Assembly: GCA_963691705.1 (NCBI GenBank)
Contig: OY829543.1
Span: forward strand, 27,737,523 to 27,801,522
Direction: 5' to 3'
Length of the DNA: 64,000 nucleotides
From: Viola odorata
Lineage: Eukaryota > Streptophyta > Magnoliopsida > Malpighiales > Violaceae
Shown here in pieces: positions 32,669 to 46,500 of this stretch (positions are counted from its first letter, which is position 1; every line of letters starts with the position of its first letter). Under the pieces are notes generated by a model. It did not search any database. It saw only the letters and a program-made list of their open reading frames with translations, and was not told where the DNA came from. A program made the position numbers and the translations under genes.

Positions 32669-34561
32669 TTGAAGTCTACAGACTTTATTTTCACATCATC
32701 GCTAGGAGTTACCTTTTAGTTATTTTCCAACTATTTTCCACAGTGCTGATGCATATCTCTTCTATGTAGGTACTTTGTGTGACATTCGCAAAGGAATGGA
32801 ACGCGCAGATTCGAGAACGAATCCATTTCAAGAGGGAGGAGATGATACGAGCATGAGGGCTCTCACTCGTATCCACGTGAAGACCTCACGGATAGGCCGC
32901 GCAAGCCATGAGGAATGTTGCGCAAAGTCCTCGTAAACCAGGAAGACATGTGCGCACCAGGCGCGCCAACCCTAGCTTCCCATGAAGTCCCCGCGCCTAA
33001 GCCATCCGAGACCTTGCGCTAGCTCTCCAAGCCAATCTCTTGAAGCCCGCGGTCAAGGCCTTAAGTAAAGGGTAGTTTAGGGTTATTTCATGTAATAATT
33101 CCCAAGCCTATTCTTCGCCCATGGGAGAAAATTCCTTGTCTTTTGAAGTCTACAGACTTATTTACCCATCATCGCTTTGAGTTACCTTTTAGTTATTTTC
33201 CAACTCTTTTCCATAGTGCTGATGTATATCTCTTCTATGTAGGTACTTTGTGTGACATTCGCAAAGGAATGGAGCGCGCAGATTCGAGAACGAATCCATT
33301 TGAAGAGGGACGAGATGATACGAGCATGAGGGCTCTCACTCGTATCCACGTGAAGACCTCACGGATAGGCCGCGCAAGCCATGAGGAATGTTGCGCAAAG
33401 TCCTCGTAAACCAGGAAGACATGTGCGCACCAGGCGCGCCAACCCTAGCTTCCCATGAAGTCCCCGCGCCTAAGCCATCCGAGACCTTGCGCTAGCTCTC
33501 CAAGCCAATCTCTTGAAGCCCGCGGTCAAGGCCTTAAGTAATGGGTAGTTTAGGGTTATTTCATGTAATAATTCCCAAGCCTACTCTTCGCCCATGGGAG
33601 AAAAATCCTTGTCTTTTGAAGTCTACAGACTTATTTTCACATCATCGCTTTGAATTACCTTTTAGTTATTTTCCAACCCTTTTCCATAGTGCTGATGCAT
33701 ATCTCTTCTATATAGGTACTTTGTGTGACATTCGCAAAGGAATGGAGCGCGCAGATTCGAGAACGAATCCATTTGAAGAGGGACGAGATGATACGAGCAT
33801 GAGGGATCTCACTCGTATCCACGTGAAGACCTCACGGATAGGCCGCGCAAGCCATGAGGAATGTTGCGCAAAGTCCTCGTAAACCAGGAAGACATGTGCG
33901 CACCAGCCGCGCCAACCTTAGCATCCCCTGACGTCCCCGCGCCTAACCCATCCGAGGCCTTGCGCTAGCTCTCCAAGCCAATCTTTTCAAGCCCGCGGTC
34001 AAAGCCTTAAGTGAAGGGTGGTTTAGGGTTATTTCATATAATAATTCCCAAGCCTATTCTTCGCCCATGGGAGAAAATTCCTAGTCTTTTGAAGTCGACA
34101 GACTTATTTACCCATCATCGCTTTGAGTTACCTTTTAGTTATTTTCCAACTCTTTTCCATAGTGCTGATGCATATCTCTTCTATGTAGGTACTTTGTGTG
34201 ACATTCGCAAAGGAATGGAGCGCGCAGATTCGAGAACGAATCCATTTGAAGAGGGACGAGATGATACGAGCATGAGGGCTCTCACTCGAATCCACGTGAA
34301 GACCTCACGGATAGGCCGCGCAAGCCATGAGGAATACTGCGCCAAGTCTTCACAAACCATGAAGACATGCGTGCACAAGGGGCGCCAACCCTAGCATCCC
34401 ATGAATCCCCCGCGCCTAAGCCATCGAAGGCTATACGCTAGCTCTCCAAGCCAATCTCTTCAAGCCCGCGGTCAAGGCCTTAAGTAAAGGGTAGTTTTGG
34501 GTTGTTTCTTGTAGTAATTCCCAAGCCTACTCATCACCCATGGGAGAAAATTCCTTGTCTT

Positions 34562-35260
34562 TTGAAGTCTACAGACTTATTTTCACATCATCACCTTGAG
34601 TTACCTTTTAGTTATTTTCCAACCCTTTTCCATTGTGCTGATGCATATCTCTCCTATGTAGGTACTATGTGTGACATTCGCAAAGGAATGGAGCCCTGCA
34701 GATTCGAGGACGAATCCATTTGAAGAGGGAGGAGATGATACGAGCATGAGGGATCTCACTCGTACCCACGTGAAGACCTCACGGATAGGCCTCACCAGCC
34801 ATGAGGAATGCCGCGCCAAGTCCTCGCAAACCCGAAAGACATGTGCGCACTAGGCGCGGCAAACCTAGCATCCCATGTAGGTACTTTGTGTGACATTCGC
34901 AAAGGAATGGAGCCCGCAGATTCGAGGACGAATCCATTTGAAGAGGGAGGACATGATACGAATATGAGGACACGAGGGCTCTCACTCGAATCCACGTGAA
35001 GACCTCACGGATAGGCCGCGCAAGCCATGAGGAATGCCGCGCTAAGTCTTCACAAACCATGAAGTCTTGCGCGCATAAGGCGCGCCAACCGTAGCATCCA
35101 TGAATCCCCCGCGCCGAAGCCATCCGAGGCTATGCGCTAGCTCTCCAAGCCAATCTCTTCAAGCCCGCGGTCAAGGCCTTAAGTAAAGGGCAGTTTAGGG
35201 TTATTTCATGTAATAATTGCCAAGCCTACTCTTCGCCCATGGGCGAAAATTCCTTGTCTT
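34562..35260 (+). repeat. Satellite unit pair with internal deletion junction
   Basis: About 699 bp where two units would occupy about 953. At about 34871-34880, AACCTAGCATCCCA is joined to TGTAGGTACTTTGTG, skipping the end of one unit and the start of the next. About 254 bp are lost. Confidence 0.82.
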
Positions 35261-38200
35261 TTAAAGTCTACGGACTTATTTTCACAACATCACTTTGAGT
35301 TACCTTTTAGTTATTTCCCTACACTTTTCCATAATGTTGATGCATACCTCTCCTATATAGGTACTATGTGTGACATTCGCAAAGGAATGGAGCGCGCAGA
35401 TTCGAGAACGAATCCATTTGAAGAGGGAGTAGATGATACGAGCATGAGCGCTCTCACTCGTATCCACGTGAAGACCTCACGGATAGGCCTCGCCAGCCAA
35501 GAGGAATGCCGAGCCAAGTCCTCGCAAACCAGGAAGACATGTGCGCACCAGCCGCGCCAACCTTAGCATCCCCTGACGTCCCCGCGCCTAACCCATCCGA
35601 GGCCTTGCGCTAGCTCTCCAAGCCAATCTCTTCAAGCCCGCGGTCAAAGCCTTAAGTGAAGGGTAGTTTAGGGTTATTTCATGTAATAATTACCAAGCCT
35701 ACTCTTCGCCCATGGGAGAAAAATCCTTGTCTTTTGAAGTCTACAGACTTATTTTCACATCATCGCTTTGAATTACCTTTTAGTTATTTTCCAACCCTTT
35801 TCCATAGTGCTGATGCATATCTCTCCTATGTAGGTACTTTGTGTGACTTTCGCAAAGGAATGGAGCCCGCAGATTCGAGGACGAATCCATTTGAAGAGGG
35901 AGGAGATGATATGAGCATGAGGGCTCTCACTCGTATCCACGTGAAGACCTCACGGATAGGGATCACCAGCCATAAGGAATGCCGCGCCAAGTCCTCGCAA
36001 ACCAGAAAGACATGTGCGCACCAAGCGCCAACCCTAGCATCCCATGAAGTCCCCGTGCCTAAGCCATCCGAGGCCTTGCGCTAGCTCTCCAAGCCAATCT
36101 CTTCAAGCCCGCGGTCAAAGCCTTAAGTGAAGGGTGGTTTAGGGTTATTTCATGTAATAATTCCCAAGCCTACTCTTCGCCCATGGGAGAAAAATCCTTG
36201 TCTTTTGAAGTCTACAGACTTATTTTCACAACATCGCTTTGAGTTACCTTTTAGTTATTTCCCTACACTTTTCCATAATGTTGATGCGTACCTCTCCTAT
36301 ATAGGAACTATGTGTGACATTCGCAAAGGAATGGAGCGCGCAGATTCGAGGACGAATCCATTTGAAGAGGGAGGAGATGATACGAGCATGAGGGCTCTCA
36401 CTCGTATCCACGTGAAGACCTCACGGCTAGGGCGTTTAAGCCATGAGGAATGCCACGCCATGTCCGCGCAAACCATGAAGACATCCGCGCACCAAGCGCG
36501 CCAATCTCTTCAGGCCCGCGGTCAAGGCCTTAAGTAAAGGGTAGTTTTGGGTTGTTTCTTGTAGTAATTCCCAAGCCTACTCATCACCCATGGGAGAAAA
36601 TTTCTTGTCTTTTGAAGTCTACGGACTTATTTTCACAACATCGCTTTGAGTTACCTTTTAGTTATTTCCCTACACTTTTCCATAATGTTGATGCGTACCT
36701 CTCCTATATAGGAACTATGTGTGACATTCGCAAAGGAATGGAGCGCGCAGATTCGAGGACGAATCCATTTGAAGAGGGAGGAGATGATACGAGCATGAGG
36801 GCTCTCACTCGTATCCACGTGAAGACCTCACGGATACGCCGCGCAAGCCATGAGGAATGCCACGCCAAGTCCTTGCAAACCAGGAAGACATGTGCGCACC
36901 AGGCGCGCCATCCCTAGCATCCCATGAAGTCCCCGCGCCTAAGCCATCCGAGGCCTTGCGCTAGCTCTCCAAGCCAAGCTGTTCAAGCCCGCGGTCAAGG
37001 CCTTAAGTAAAGGGTAGTTTAGGGTTATTTCATGTAATAATTCCCAAGCCTACTCTTCGCCCATGGGAGAAAATTCCTTGTCTTTTGAAGTCTACAGACT
37101 TATTTTCACATCATCGCCTTGAGTTACCTTTTAGTTATTTTCCAACCCTTTTCCATTGTCCTGATGCATATCTCTCCTATGTAGGTACTATGTGTGACAT
37201 TCGCAAAGGAATGGAGCGCGCAGATTCGAGGACGAATCCATTTGAAGAGGGAGGAGATGATACGAGCATGAGGGCTCTCTCTCGTATCCACGTGAAGACC
37301 TCACGGATACGCCGCGCAAGCCATGAGGAATGCCACGCCAAGTCCTTGCAAACCAGGAAGACATGTGCGCACCAGGCGCGCCAACCCTAGCATCCCATGA
37401 AGTCCCCGCGCCTAAGCCATCCGAGGCCTTGCGCTAGCTCTCCAAGCCAATCTCTTCAAGCCCGCGGTCAAGGCCTTAAGTAAAGGGTAGTTTAGGGTTA
37501 TTTCATGAAATAATTCCCAAGCCTACTGTTCGCCCATGGGAGAAAAATCCTTGTCTTTTGAAGTCTACAGACTTATTTTCACATCATCGCTTTGAGTTAC
37601 CTTTTAGTTATTTTCCAACCCTTTTCCATAGTGCTGATGCATATCTCTCCTATGTAGGTACTTTGTGTGACATTCGCAAAGGAATGGAGCCCGCAGATTC
37701 GAGGACGAATCCATTTGAAGAGGGAGGACATGATACGAATATGAGGACACGAGGGCTCTCACTCGAATCCACGTGAAGACCTCACGGATAGGCCGCGCAT
37801 GCCATGAGGAATGCCGCGCTAAGTCTTCACAAACCATGAAGACATGCGTGCACAAGGCGCGACAACCATAGCATCCATGAATCCCCCGCGCCGAAGCCAT
37901 CCGAGGCTATGCGGTAGCTCTCCAAGCCAATCTCTTCAAGCCCGCGGTCAAGGCCTTAAGTAAAGAGTAGTTTAGGGTTATTTCATGTAATAATTCCCAA
38001 GTCTACTCTTCGCCCATGGGAGAAAAATCCTTGTCTTTTGAAGTCTACAGACTTATTTTCACATCATCGCTTTGAGTTACCTTTTAGTTATTTTCCAACC
38101 CTTTTCCATAGTGCTGATGCATATCTCTCCTATGTAGGTACTTTGTGTGACATTCGCAAAGGAATGGAGCCCGCAGATTCGAGGACGAATCCATTTGAAG

Positions 38201-38517
38201 AGGGAGGACATGATACGAATATGAGGACACGAGGGCTCTCACTCGAATCGACGTGAAGACCTCACGGATAGGCCGCGCAAGGCATGAGGAATGCCGCGCT
38301 AAGTCTTCACAAACCATGAAGACATGCGCGCACAAGGCGCGCCAACCGTAGCATCCATGAATCCCCCGCGCCGAAGCCATCCGAGGCTATGCGCTAGCTC
38401 TCCAAGCCAATCTCTTCATGCCCGCGGTCAAGGCCTTAATTAAAGGGCAGTTTAGGGTTATTTCATGTAATAATTCCCAAGCCTACTCTTCGCCCATGGG
38501 AGAAAATTCCTTGTCTC

Positions 38518-41500
38518 TTAAAGTCTACGGACTTATTTTCACAACATCGCTTTGAGTTACCTTTTAGTTATTTCCGTACACTTTTCCATAATGTTGATGC
38601 ATACCTCTCCTATATAGGTACTATGTGTGACATTCGCAAAGGAATGGAGCGCGCAGATTCGAGAACGAATCTATTTGAAGAGGGAGTAGATGATACGAGC
38701 ATGAGGGCTCTCACTCGTATCCACGTGAAGACCTCACGGATACGCCGCGCAAGCCATGAGGAATGCCGCGTCAAGTCCTCGCAATCCAGGAAGACATGTG
38801 CGTACCAGGTGCGCCAACCCTAGCATCCCATGAAGTCCCCGCGCCTAAGCCATCCGAGGCCTTGCGGTAGCTCTCCAAGCCAATCTCTTCAAGCCCGCTT
38901 TCAAGGCCTTAAGTGAAGGGTGGTTTAGGGTTATTTCATGTAATAATTCCCAAGCCTATTCTTCGCCCATGGGAGAAAATTCCCTGTCTTTTGAAGTCTA
39001 CAGACTTATTTACCCATCATCGCTTTGAGTTACCTTTTAGTTATTTTCCAACTCTTTTCCATAGTGCTGATGCATATCTCTTCTATGTAGGTACTTTGTG
39101 GGACATTCGCAAAGGAATGGAGCGTGCAGATTCGAGAACGAATCCATTTGAAGAGGGACGAGATGATACGAGCATGAGGGCTCTCACTCGTATCCACGTG
39201 CAGACCTCACGGATAGGCCGCGCAAGCCATGAGGAATGTTGCGCAAAGTCCTCATAAACCAGGAAGACATGTGCGCACCAGGCGCGCCAACCCTAGCATC
39301 CCATGAAGTCCCCGCGCCTAAGCCATCCGAGACCTTGCGCTAGCTCTCCAAGCCAATCTCTTGAAGCCCGCGGTCAAGGCCTTAAGTAAAGGGTAGTTTA
39401 GGGTTATTTCATGTAATAATTCCCAAGCCTACTCTTCACCTATAGGAGAAAATTCCTTGTCTTTTGAAGTCTACAGACTTTATTTTCACATCATCACTAG
39501 GAGTTACCTTTTAGTTATTTTCCAACTCTTTTCCGCAGTGCTGATGCATATCTCTTCTATATAGGTACTTTGTGTCACATTCGCAAAGGAATGGAACGCG
39601 CAGATTCGAGAACGAATCCATTTCAAGAGGGAGGAGATGATACGAGCATGAGCGCTCTCACTCGTATCCACGGGAAGACCTCACGGATAGGCCTCGCCAG
39701 CCAAGAGGAATGCCGCGCCAAGTCCTCGCAAACCAGGAAGACATTTGCGCACCAGCCGCGCCAACCTTAGCATCCCCTGACGTCCCCGCGCCTAAGCCAT
39801 CCGAGGCCTTGCGCTAGCTCTCCAAGCCAATCTCTTCAAGCCCGCGGTCAAAGCCTTAAGTGAAGGGTAGTTTAGGGTTATTTCATGTAATAATTACCAA
39901 GCCTACTCTTCGCCCATGGGAGAAAAATCCTTGTCTTTTGAAGTCTACAGACTTATTTTCACATCATCGCTTTGAATTACCTTTTAGTTATTTTCCAACC
40001 CTTTTCCATAGTGCTGATGCATATCTCTCCTATGTAGGTACTTTGTGTGACTTTCGCAAAAGAATGGAGCCCGCAGATTCGAGGACAAATCCATTTGAAG
40101 AGGGAGGAGATGATACGAACATGAGGGCTCTCACTCGTATCCACGTGAAGACCTCATGGATAGGCCGCGCAACCCATGAGGAATGCCGCGCCAAGTCCTC
40201 GCAAACCAGGAAGACATGTGCGTACCAGGTGCGCCAACCCTAGCATCCCATGAAGTCCCCGCGCCTAAGCCATCCGAGGCCTTGCGGTAGCTCTCCAAGC
40301 CAATCTCTTCAAGCGCGCGGTCAAGGCCTTAAGTGAAGGGTGGTTTACGGTTATTTCATGTAATAATTCCCAAGCCTACTCTTCGCCCATGGGAGAAAAT
40401 TCCTTGTGTTTTGAAGTCTACAGACTTATTTTCACATCATCGGTAGGAGTTACCTTTTAGTTATTTTCCAACTCTTTTCCATAGTGCTGATGCATATCTC
40501 TTCTATGTAGGTACTTTGTGTGACATTCGTAAAGGAATGGAACGCGCACATTCGAGAACGAATCCATTTCAAGACGGAGGAGATGATACGAGCATGAGCG
40601 CTCTCACTCGTATCCACGTGAAGACCTCACGGATAGGCCTCGCCAGCCAAGAGGAATGCCGCGCCAAGTCCTCGCAAACCAGGAAGACATGTGCGCACCA
40701 GCCGCGCCAACCTTAGCATCCCCTGAAGTCCCCGCGCCTAACCCATCCGAGGCCTTGCGCTAGCTCTCAAAGCCAATCTCTTCAAGCCCGCGGTCAAAGC
40801 CTTAAGTGAAGGGTAGTTTAGGGTTATTTCATGTAATAATTCCCAAGCCTACACTTCGCCCATGGGAGAAAAATCCTTGTCTTTTGAAGTCTACAGACTT
40901 ATTTTCACATCATCGCTTTGAGTTACCTTTCAGTTATTTTCCAACCCTTTTCCATAGTGCTGATGCATATCTCTTCTATGTAGGTACTTTGTGTGACATT
41001 CGCAAAGGAATGGAGCGCGCAGATTCGAGAACGAATCCATTTGAAGAGGGACGAGATGATACGAGCATGAGGGCTCTCACTCGTATCCACGTGAAGACCT
41101 CACGCATAGGCCGCGCAAGCCATGAGGAATGTTGCGCAAAGTCCTCGTAAACCAGGAAGACATGTGCGCACCAGGCGCGCCAACCCTAGCTTCCCATGAA
41201 GTCCCCATGTGAAGGGTAGTTTAGGGTTATTTCATGTAATAATTACCAAGCCTACTCTTCGCCCAAGGGAGAAAAATCCTTGTCTTTTGAAGTCTATAGA
41301 CTTATTTTCACATCATCGCTTTGAATTACCTTTTAGTTATTTTTCAACCCTTTTCCATAGTGCTGATGCATATCTCTCCTATGTAGGTACTTTGTGTGAC
41401 TTTCGCAAAGGAATGGAGCCCGCAGATTCGAGGACGAATCCATTTGAAGAGGGAGGAGATGATACGAGCATGAGGGCTCTCACTCGTACCCACGTGAAGA

Positions 41501-43521
41501 CCTCACGGATAGGCCTCACCAGCCATGAGGAATGCCGCGCCAAGTCCTCGCAAACCAGAAAGACATGTGCGCACCAGGCGCGCCAACCCTAGAATCCCAT
41601 GAAGTCCCCGCGCCTAAGCCATCCGAGGCCTTGCGCTAGCTCTCCAAGCCAATCTCTTCAAGCTCGCGGTCAAGGCCTTAAGTAAAGGGTAGTTTAGGGT
41701 TATTTCATGAAATAATTCCCAAGCCTACTGTTCGCCCATGGGAGAAAAATCCTTGTCTTTTGAAGTCTACAGACTTATTTTCACATCATCGCTTTGAGTT
41801 ACCTTTTCGTTATTTTCCAACCCTTTTCCATAGTGCTGATGCATATCTCTCCTATGTAGGTACTTTGTGTGACATTCGCAAAGGAATGGAGCCCGCATAT
41901 TCGAGGACGAATCCATTTGAAGAGGGACGAGATGATACGAGCATGAGGGCTCTCACTCGTATCCACGTGAAGACCTCACGGCTAGGGCGTTTAAGCCATG
42001 AGGAACGCCATGCCATGTCCGCGCAAACCATGAAGACATCCGCGCACCAAGCGCGCCAATCTCTTCAGGCCCGCGGTCAAGGCCTTAAGTAAAGGGTAGT
42101 TTTGGGTTGTTTCTTGTAGTAATTCCCAAGCCTACTCATCACCCATGGGAGAAAATTTCTTGTCTTTTGAAGTCTACGGACTTATTTTCACAACATCGCT
42201 TTGAGTTACCTTTTAGTTATTTCCCTACACTTTTCCATAATGTTGATGCGTACCTCTCCTATATAGGAACTATGTGTGACATTCGCAAAGGAATGGAGCG
42301 CGCAGATTCGAGGACGAATCCATTTGAAGAGGGAGGAGATGATACGAGCATGAGGGCTCTCACTCGTATCCACGTGAAGACCTCACGGCTAGGGCGTTTA
42401 AGCCATGAGGAACGCCACGCCATGTCCGCGCAAACCATGAAGACATCCGCGCACCAAGTGCGCCAATCTCTTCAGGCCCGCGGTCAAGGCCTTAAGTAAA
42501 GGGTAGTTTTGGGTTGTTTCTTGTAGTAATTCCCAAGCCTACTCATCACCCATGGGAGAAAATTTCTTGTCTTTTGAAGTCTACGGACTTATTTTCACAA
42601 CATCGCTTTGAGTTACCTTTTAGTTATTTCCCTACACTTTTCCATAATGTTGATGCGTACCTCTCCTATATAGGAACTATGTGTGACATTCGCAAAGGAA
42701 TAGAGCGCGCAGATTCGAGGACGAATCCATTTGAAGAGGGAGGAGATGATACGAGCATGAGGGCTCTCACTCGTATCCACGTGAAGACCTCACGGATACG
42801 CCGCGCAAGCCATTAGGAATGCCACGCCAAGTCCTTGCAAACCAGGAAGACATGTGCGCACCAGGCGCGCCATCCCTAGCATCCCATGAAGTCCCCGCGC
42901 CTAAGCCATCCGAGGCCTTGCGCTAGCTCTCCAAGCCAAGCTGTTCAAGCCCGCGGTCAAGGCCTTAAGTAAAGGGTAGTTTAGGGTTATTTCATGTAAT
43001 AATTCCCAAGCCTACTCTTCGCCCATGGGAGAAAATTCCTTGTCTTTTGAAGTCTATAGACTTATTTTCACATCATCGCCTTGAGTTACCTTTTAGTTAT
43101 TTTCCAACCCTTTTCCATAGTGCTGATGCATATCTCTCCTATGTCTTTGTGTGACATTCGCAAAGGAATGGAGCCCGCAGATTCGAGGACGAATCCATTT
43201 GAAGAGGGAGGACATGATACGAATATGAGGACACGAGGGCTCTCACTCGAATCCACGTGAAGACCTCACGGATAGGCCGCGCAAGCCATGAGGAATGCCG
43301 CGCTAAGTCTTCACAAACCATGAAGACATGCGCGTACAAGGCGCGCCAACCATAGCATCCATGAATCCCCCGCGCCGAAGCCATCCGAGGCTATGCGGTA
43401 GCTCTCCAAGCCAATCTCTTCATGCCCGCGGTCAAGGCCTTAAGTAAAGGGTAGTTTTGGGTTGTTTCTTGTAGTAATTCCCAAGCCTACTCATCACCCA
43501 TGGGAGAAAATTTCTTGTCTT
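38518..43521 (+). repeat. HOR-3 copy a (5004 bp, 11 monomers)
   Basis: Units at 38518, 38991, 39464, 39938, 40411, 40884, 41287, 41760, 42167, 42574 and 43047. Lengths: 473, 473, 474, 473, 473, 403, 473, 407, 407, 473 and 475. The 403-bp unit has a net 70-bp deletion (GTCCCCATGTGAAGGG). The last unit has lost 5 bp (CCTATGTCTTTGTGTG near 43145). Confidence 0.9.
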
Positions 43522-46500
43522 TTGAAGTCTACGGACTTATTTTCACAACATCGCTTTGAGTTACCTTTTAGTTATTTCCGTACACTTTTCCATAATGTTG
43601 ATGCATACCTCTCCTATATAGGTACTATGTGTGACATTCGCAAAGGAATGGAGCGCGCAGATTCGAGAACGAATCTATTTGAAGAGGGAGTAGATGATAC
43701 GAGCATGAGGGCTCTCACTCGTATCCACGTGAAGACCTCACGGATACGCCGCGCAAGCCATGAGGAATGCCGCGTCAAGTCCTCGCAATCCAGGAAGACA
43801 TGTGCGTACCAGGTGCGCCAACCCTAGCATCCCATGAAGTCCCCGCGCCTAAGCCATCCGAGGCCTTGCGGTAGCTCTCCAAGCCAATCTCTTCAAGCCT
43901 GCTTTCAAGGCCTTAAGTGAAGGGTGGTTTAGGGTTATTTCATGTAATAATTCCCAAGCCTATTCTTCGCCCATGGGAGAAAATTCCCTGTCTTTTGAAG
44001 TCTACAGACTTATTTACCCATCATCGCTTTGAGTTACCTTTTAGTTATTTTCCAACTCTTTTCCATAGTGCTGATGCATATCTCTTCTATGTAGGTACTT
44101 TGTGGGACATTCGCAAAGGAATGGAGCGTGCAGATTCGAGAACGAATCCATTTGAAGAGGGACGAGATGATACGAGCATGAGGGCTCTCACTCGTATCCA
44201 CGTGCAGACCTCACGGATAGGCCGCGCAAGCCATGAGGAATGTTGCGCAAAGTCCTCGTAAACCAGGAAGACATGTGCGCACCAGGCGCGCCAACCCTAG
44301 CATCCCATGAAGTCCCCGCGCCTAAGCCATCCGAGACCTTGCGCTAGCTCTCCAAGCCAATCTCTTGAAGCCCGCGGTCAAGGCCTTAAGTAAAGGGTAG
44401 TTTAGGGTTATTTCATGTAATAATTCCCAAGCCTACTCTTCACCTATAGGAGAAAATTCCTTGTCTTTTGAAGTCTACAGACTTTATTTTCACATCATCA
44501 CTAGGAGTTACCTTTTAGTTATTTTCCAACTCTTTTCCACAGTGCTGATGCATATCTCTTCTATGTAGGTACTTTGTGTCACATTCGCAAAGGAATGGAA
44601 CGCGCAGATTCGAGAACGAATCCATTTCAAGAGGGAGGAGATGATACGAGCATTAGCGCTCTCACTCGTATCCATGGGAAGACCTCACGGATAGGCCTCG
44701 CCAGCCAAGAGGAATGCCGCGCCAAGTCCTCGCAAACCAGGAAGACATTTGCGCACCAGCCGCGCCAACCTTAGAATCCCCTGACGTCCCCGCGCCTAAG
44801 CCATCCGAGGCCTTGCGCTAGCTCTCCAAGCCAATCTCTTCAAGCCCGCGGTCAAAGCCTTAAGTGAAGGGTAGTTTAGGGTTATTTCATGTAATAATTA
44901 CCAAGCCTACTCTTCGCCCATGGGAGAAAAATCCTTGTCTTTTGAAGTCTACAGACTTATTTTCACATCATCGCTTTGAATTACCTTTTAGTTATTTTCC
45001 AACCCTTTTCCATAGTGCTGATGCATATCTCTCCTATGTAGGTACTTTGTGTGACTTTCGCAAAGGAATGGAGCCCGCAGATTCGAGGACAAATCCATTT
45101 GAAGAGGGAGGAGATGATACGAACATGAGGGCTCTCACTCGTATCCACGTGAAGACCTCATGGATAGGCCGCGCAACCCATGAGGAATGCCGCGCCAAGT
45201 CCTCGCAAACCAGGAAGACATGTGCGTACCAGGTGCGCCAACCCTAGCATCCCATGAAGTCCCCGCGCCTAAGCCATCCGAGGCCTTGCGGTAGCTCTCC
45301 AAGCCAATCTCTTCAAGCGCGCGGTCAAGGCCTTAAGTGAAGGGTGGTTTACGGTTATTTCATGTAATAATTCCCAAGCCTACTCTTCGCCCATGGGAGA
45401 AAATTCCTTGTCTTTTGAAGTCTACAGACTTATTTTCACATCATCGGTAGGAGTTACCTTTTAGTTATTTTCCAACTCTTTTCCATAGTGCTGATGCATA
45501 TCTCTTCTATGTAGGTACTTTGTGTGACATTCGTAAAGGAATGGAACGCGCACATTCGAGAACGAATCCATTTCAAGAGGGAGGAGATGATACGAGCATG
45601 AGCGCTCTCACTCGTATCCACGTGAAGACCTCACGGATAGGCCTCGCCAGCCAAGAGGAATGCCGCGCCAAGTCCTCGCAAACCAGGAAGACATGTGCGC
45701 ACCAGCCGCGCCAACCTTAGCATCCCCTGAAGTCCCCGCGCCTAACCCATCCGAGGCCTTGCGCTAGCTCTCCAAGCCAATCTCTTCAAGCCCGCGGTCA
45801 AAGCCTTAAGTGAAGGGTAGTTTAGGGTTATTTCATGTAATAATTCCCAAGCCTACACTTCGCCCATGGGAGAAAAATCCTTGTCTTTTGAAGTCTACAG
45901 ACTTATTTTCACATCATCGCTTTGAGTTACCTTTCAGTTATTTTCCAACCCTTTTCCATAGTGCTGATGCATATCTCTTCTATGTAGGTACTTTGTGTGA
46001 CATTCGCAAAGGAATGGAGCGCGCAGATTCGAGAACGAATCCATTTGAAGAGGGACGAGATGATACGAGCATGAGGGCTCTCACTCGTATCCACGTGAAG
46101 ACCTCACGGATATGCCGCGCAAGCCATGAGGAATGTTGCGCAAAGTCCTCGTAAACCAGGAAGACATGTGCGCACCAGGCGCGCCAACCCTAGCTTCCCA
46201 TGAAGTCCCCATGTGAAGGGTAGTTTAGGGTTATTTCATGTAATAATTACCAAGCCTACTCTTCGCCCATGGGAGAAAAATCCTTGTCTTTTGAAGTCTA
46301 TAGACTTATTTTCACATCATCGCTTTGAATTACCTTTTAGTTATTTTTCAACCCTTTTCCATAGTGCTGATGCATATCTCTCCTATGTAGGTACTTTGTG
46401 TGACTTTCGCAAAGGAATGGAGCCCGCAGATTCGAGGACGAATCCATTTGAAGAGGGAGGAGATGATACGAGCATGAGGGCTCTCACTCGTACCCACGTG

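Larger units (their letters stand above)
29413..38517 (+). repeat. Mosaic satellite region, no single higher-order period
   Basis: Units at 29413, 29894, 30301, 30763, 31243, 31716, 32196, 32669, 33143, 33616, 34089, 34562, 35261, 35734, 36205, 36612, 37085, 37558 and 38038. Lengths are mostly 471-481, with 407-bp units at 29894 and 36205, and a 462-bp unit at 30301 (11 bp lost before CCCATGGGAG). Neighbouring units belong to different subtypes. A 953-bp dimer duplication and one deletion junction are listed separately. Confidence 0.8.
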
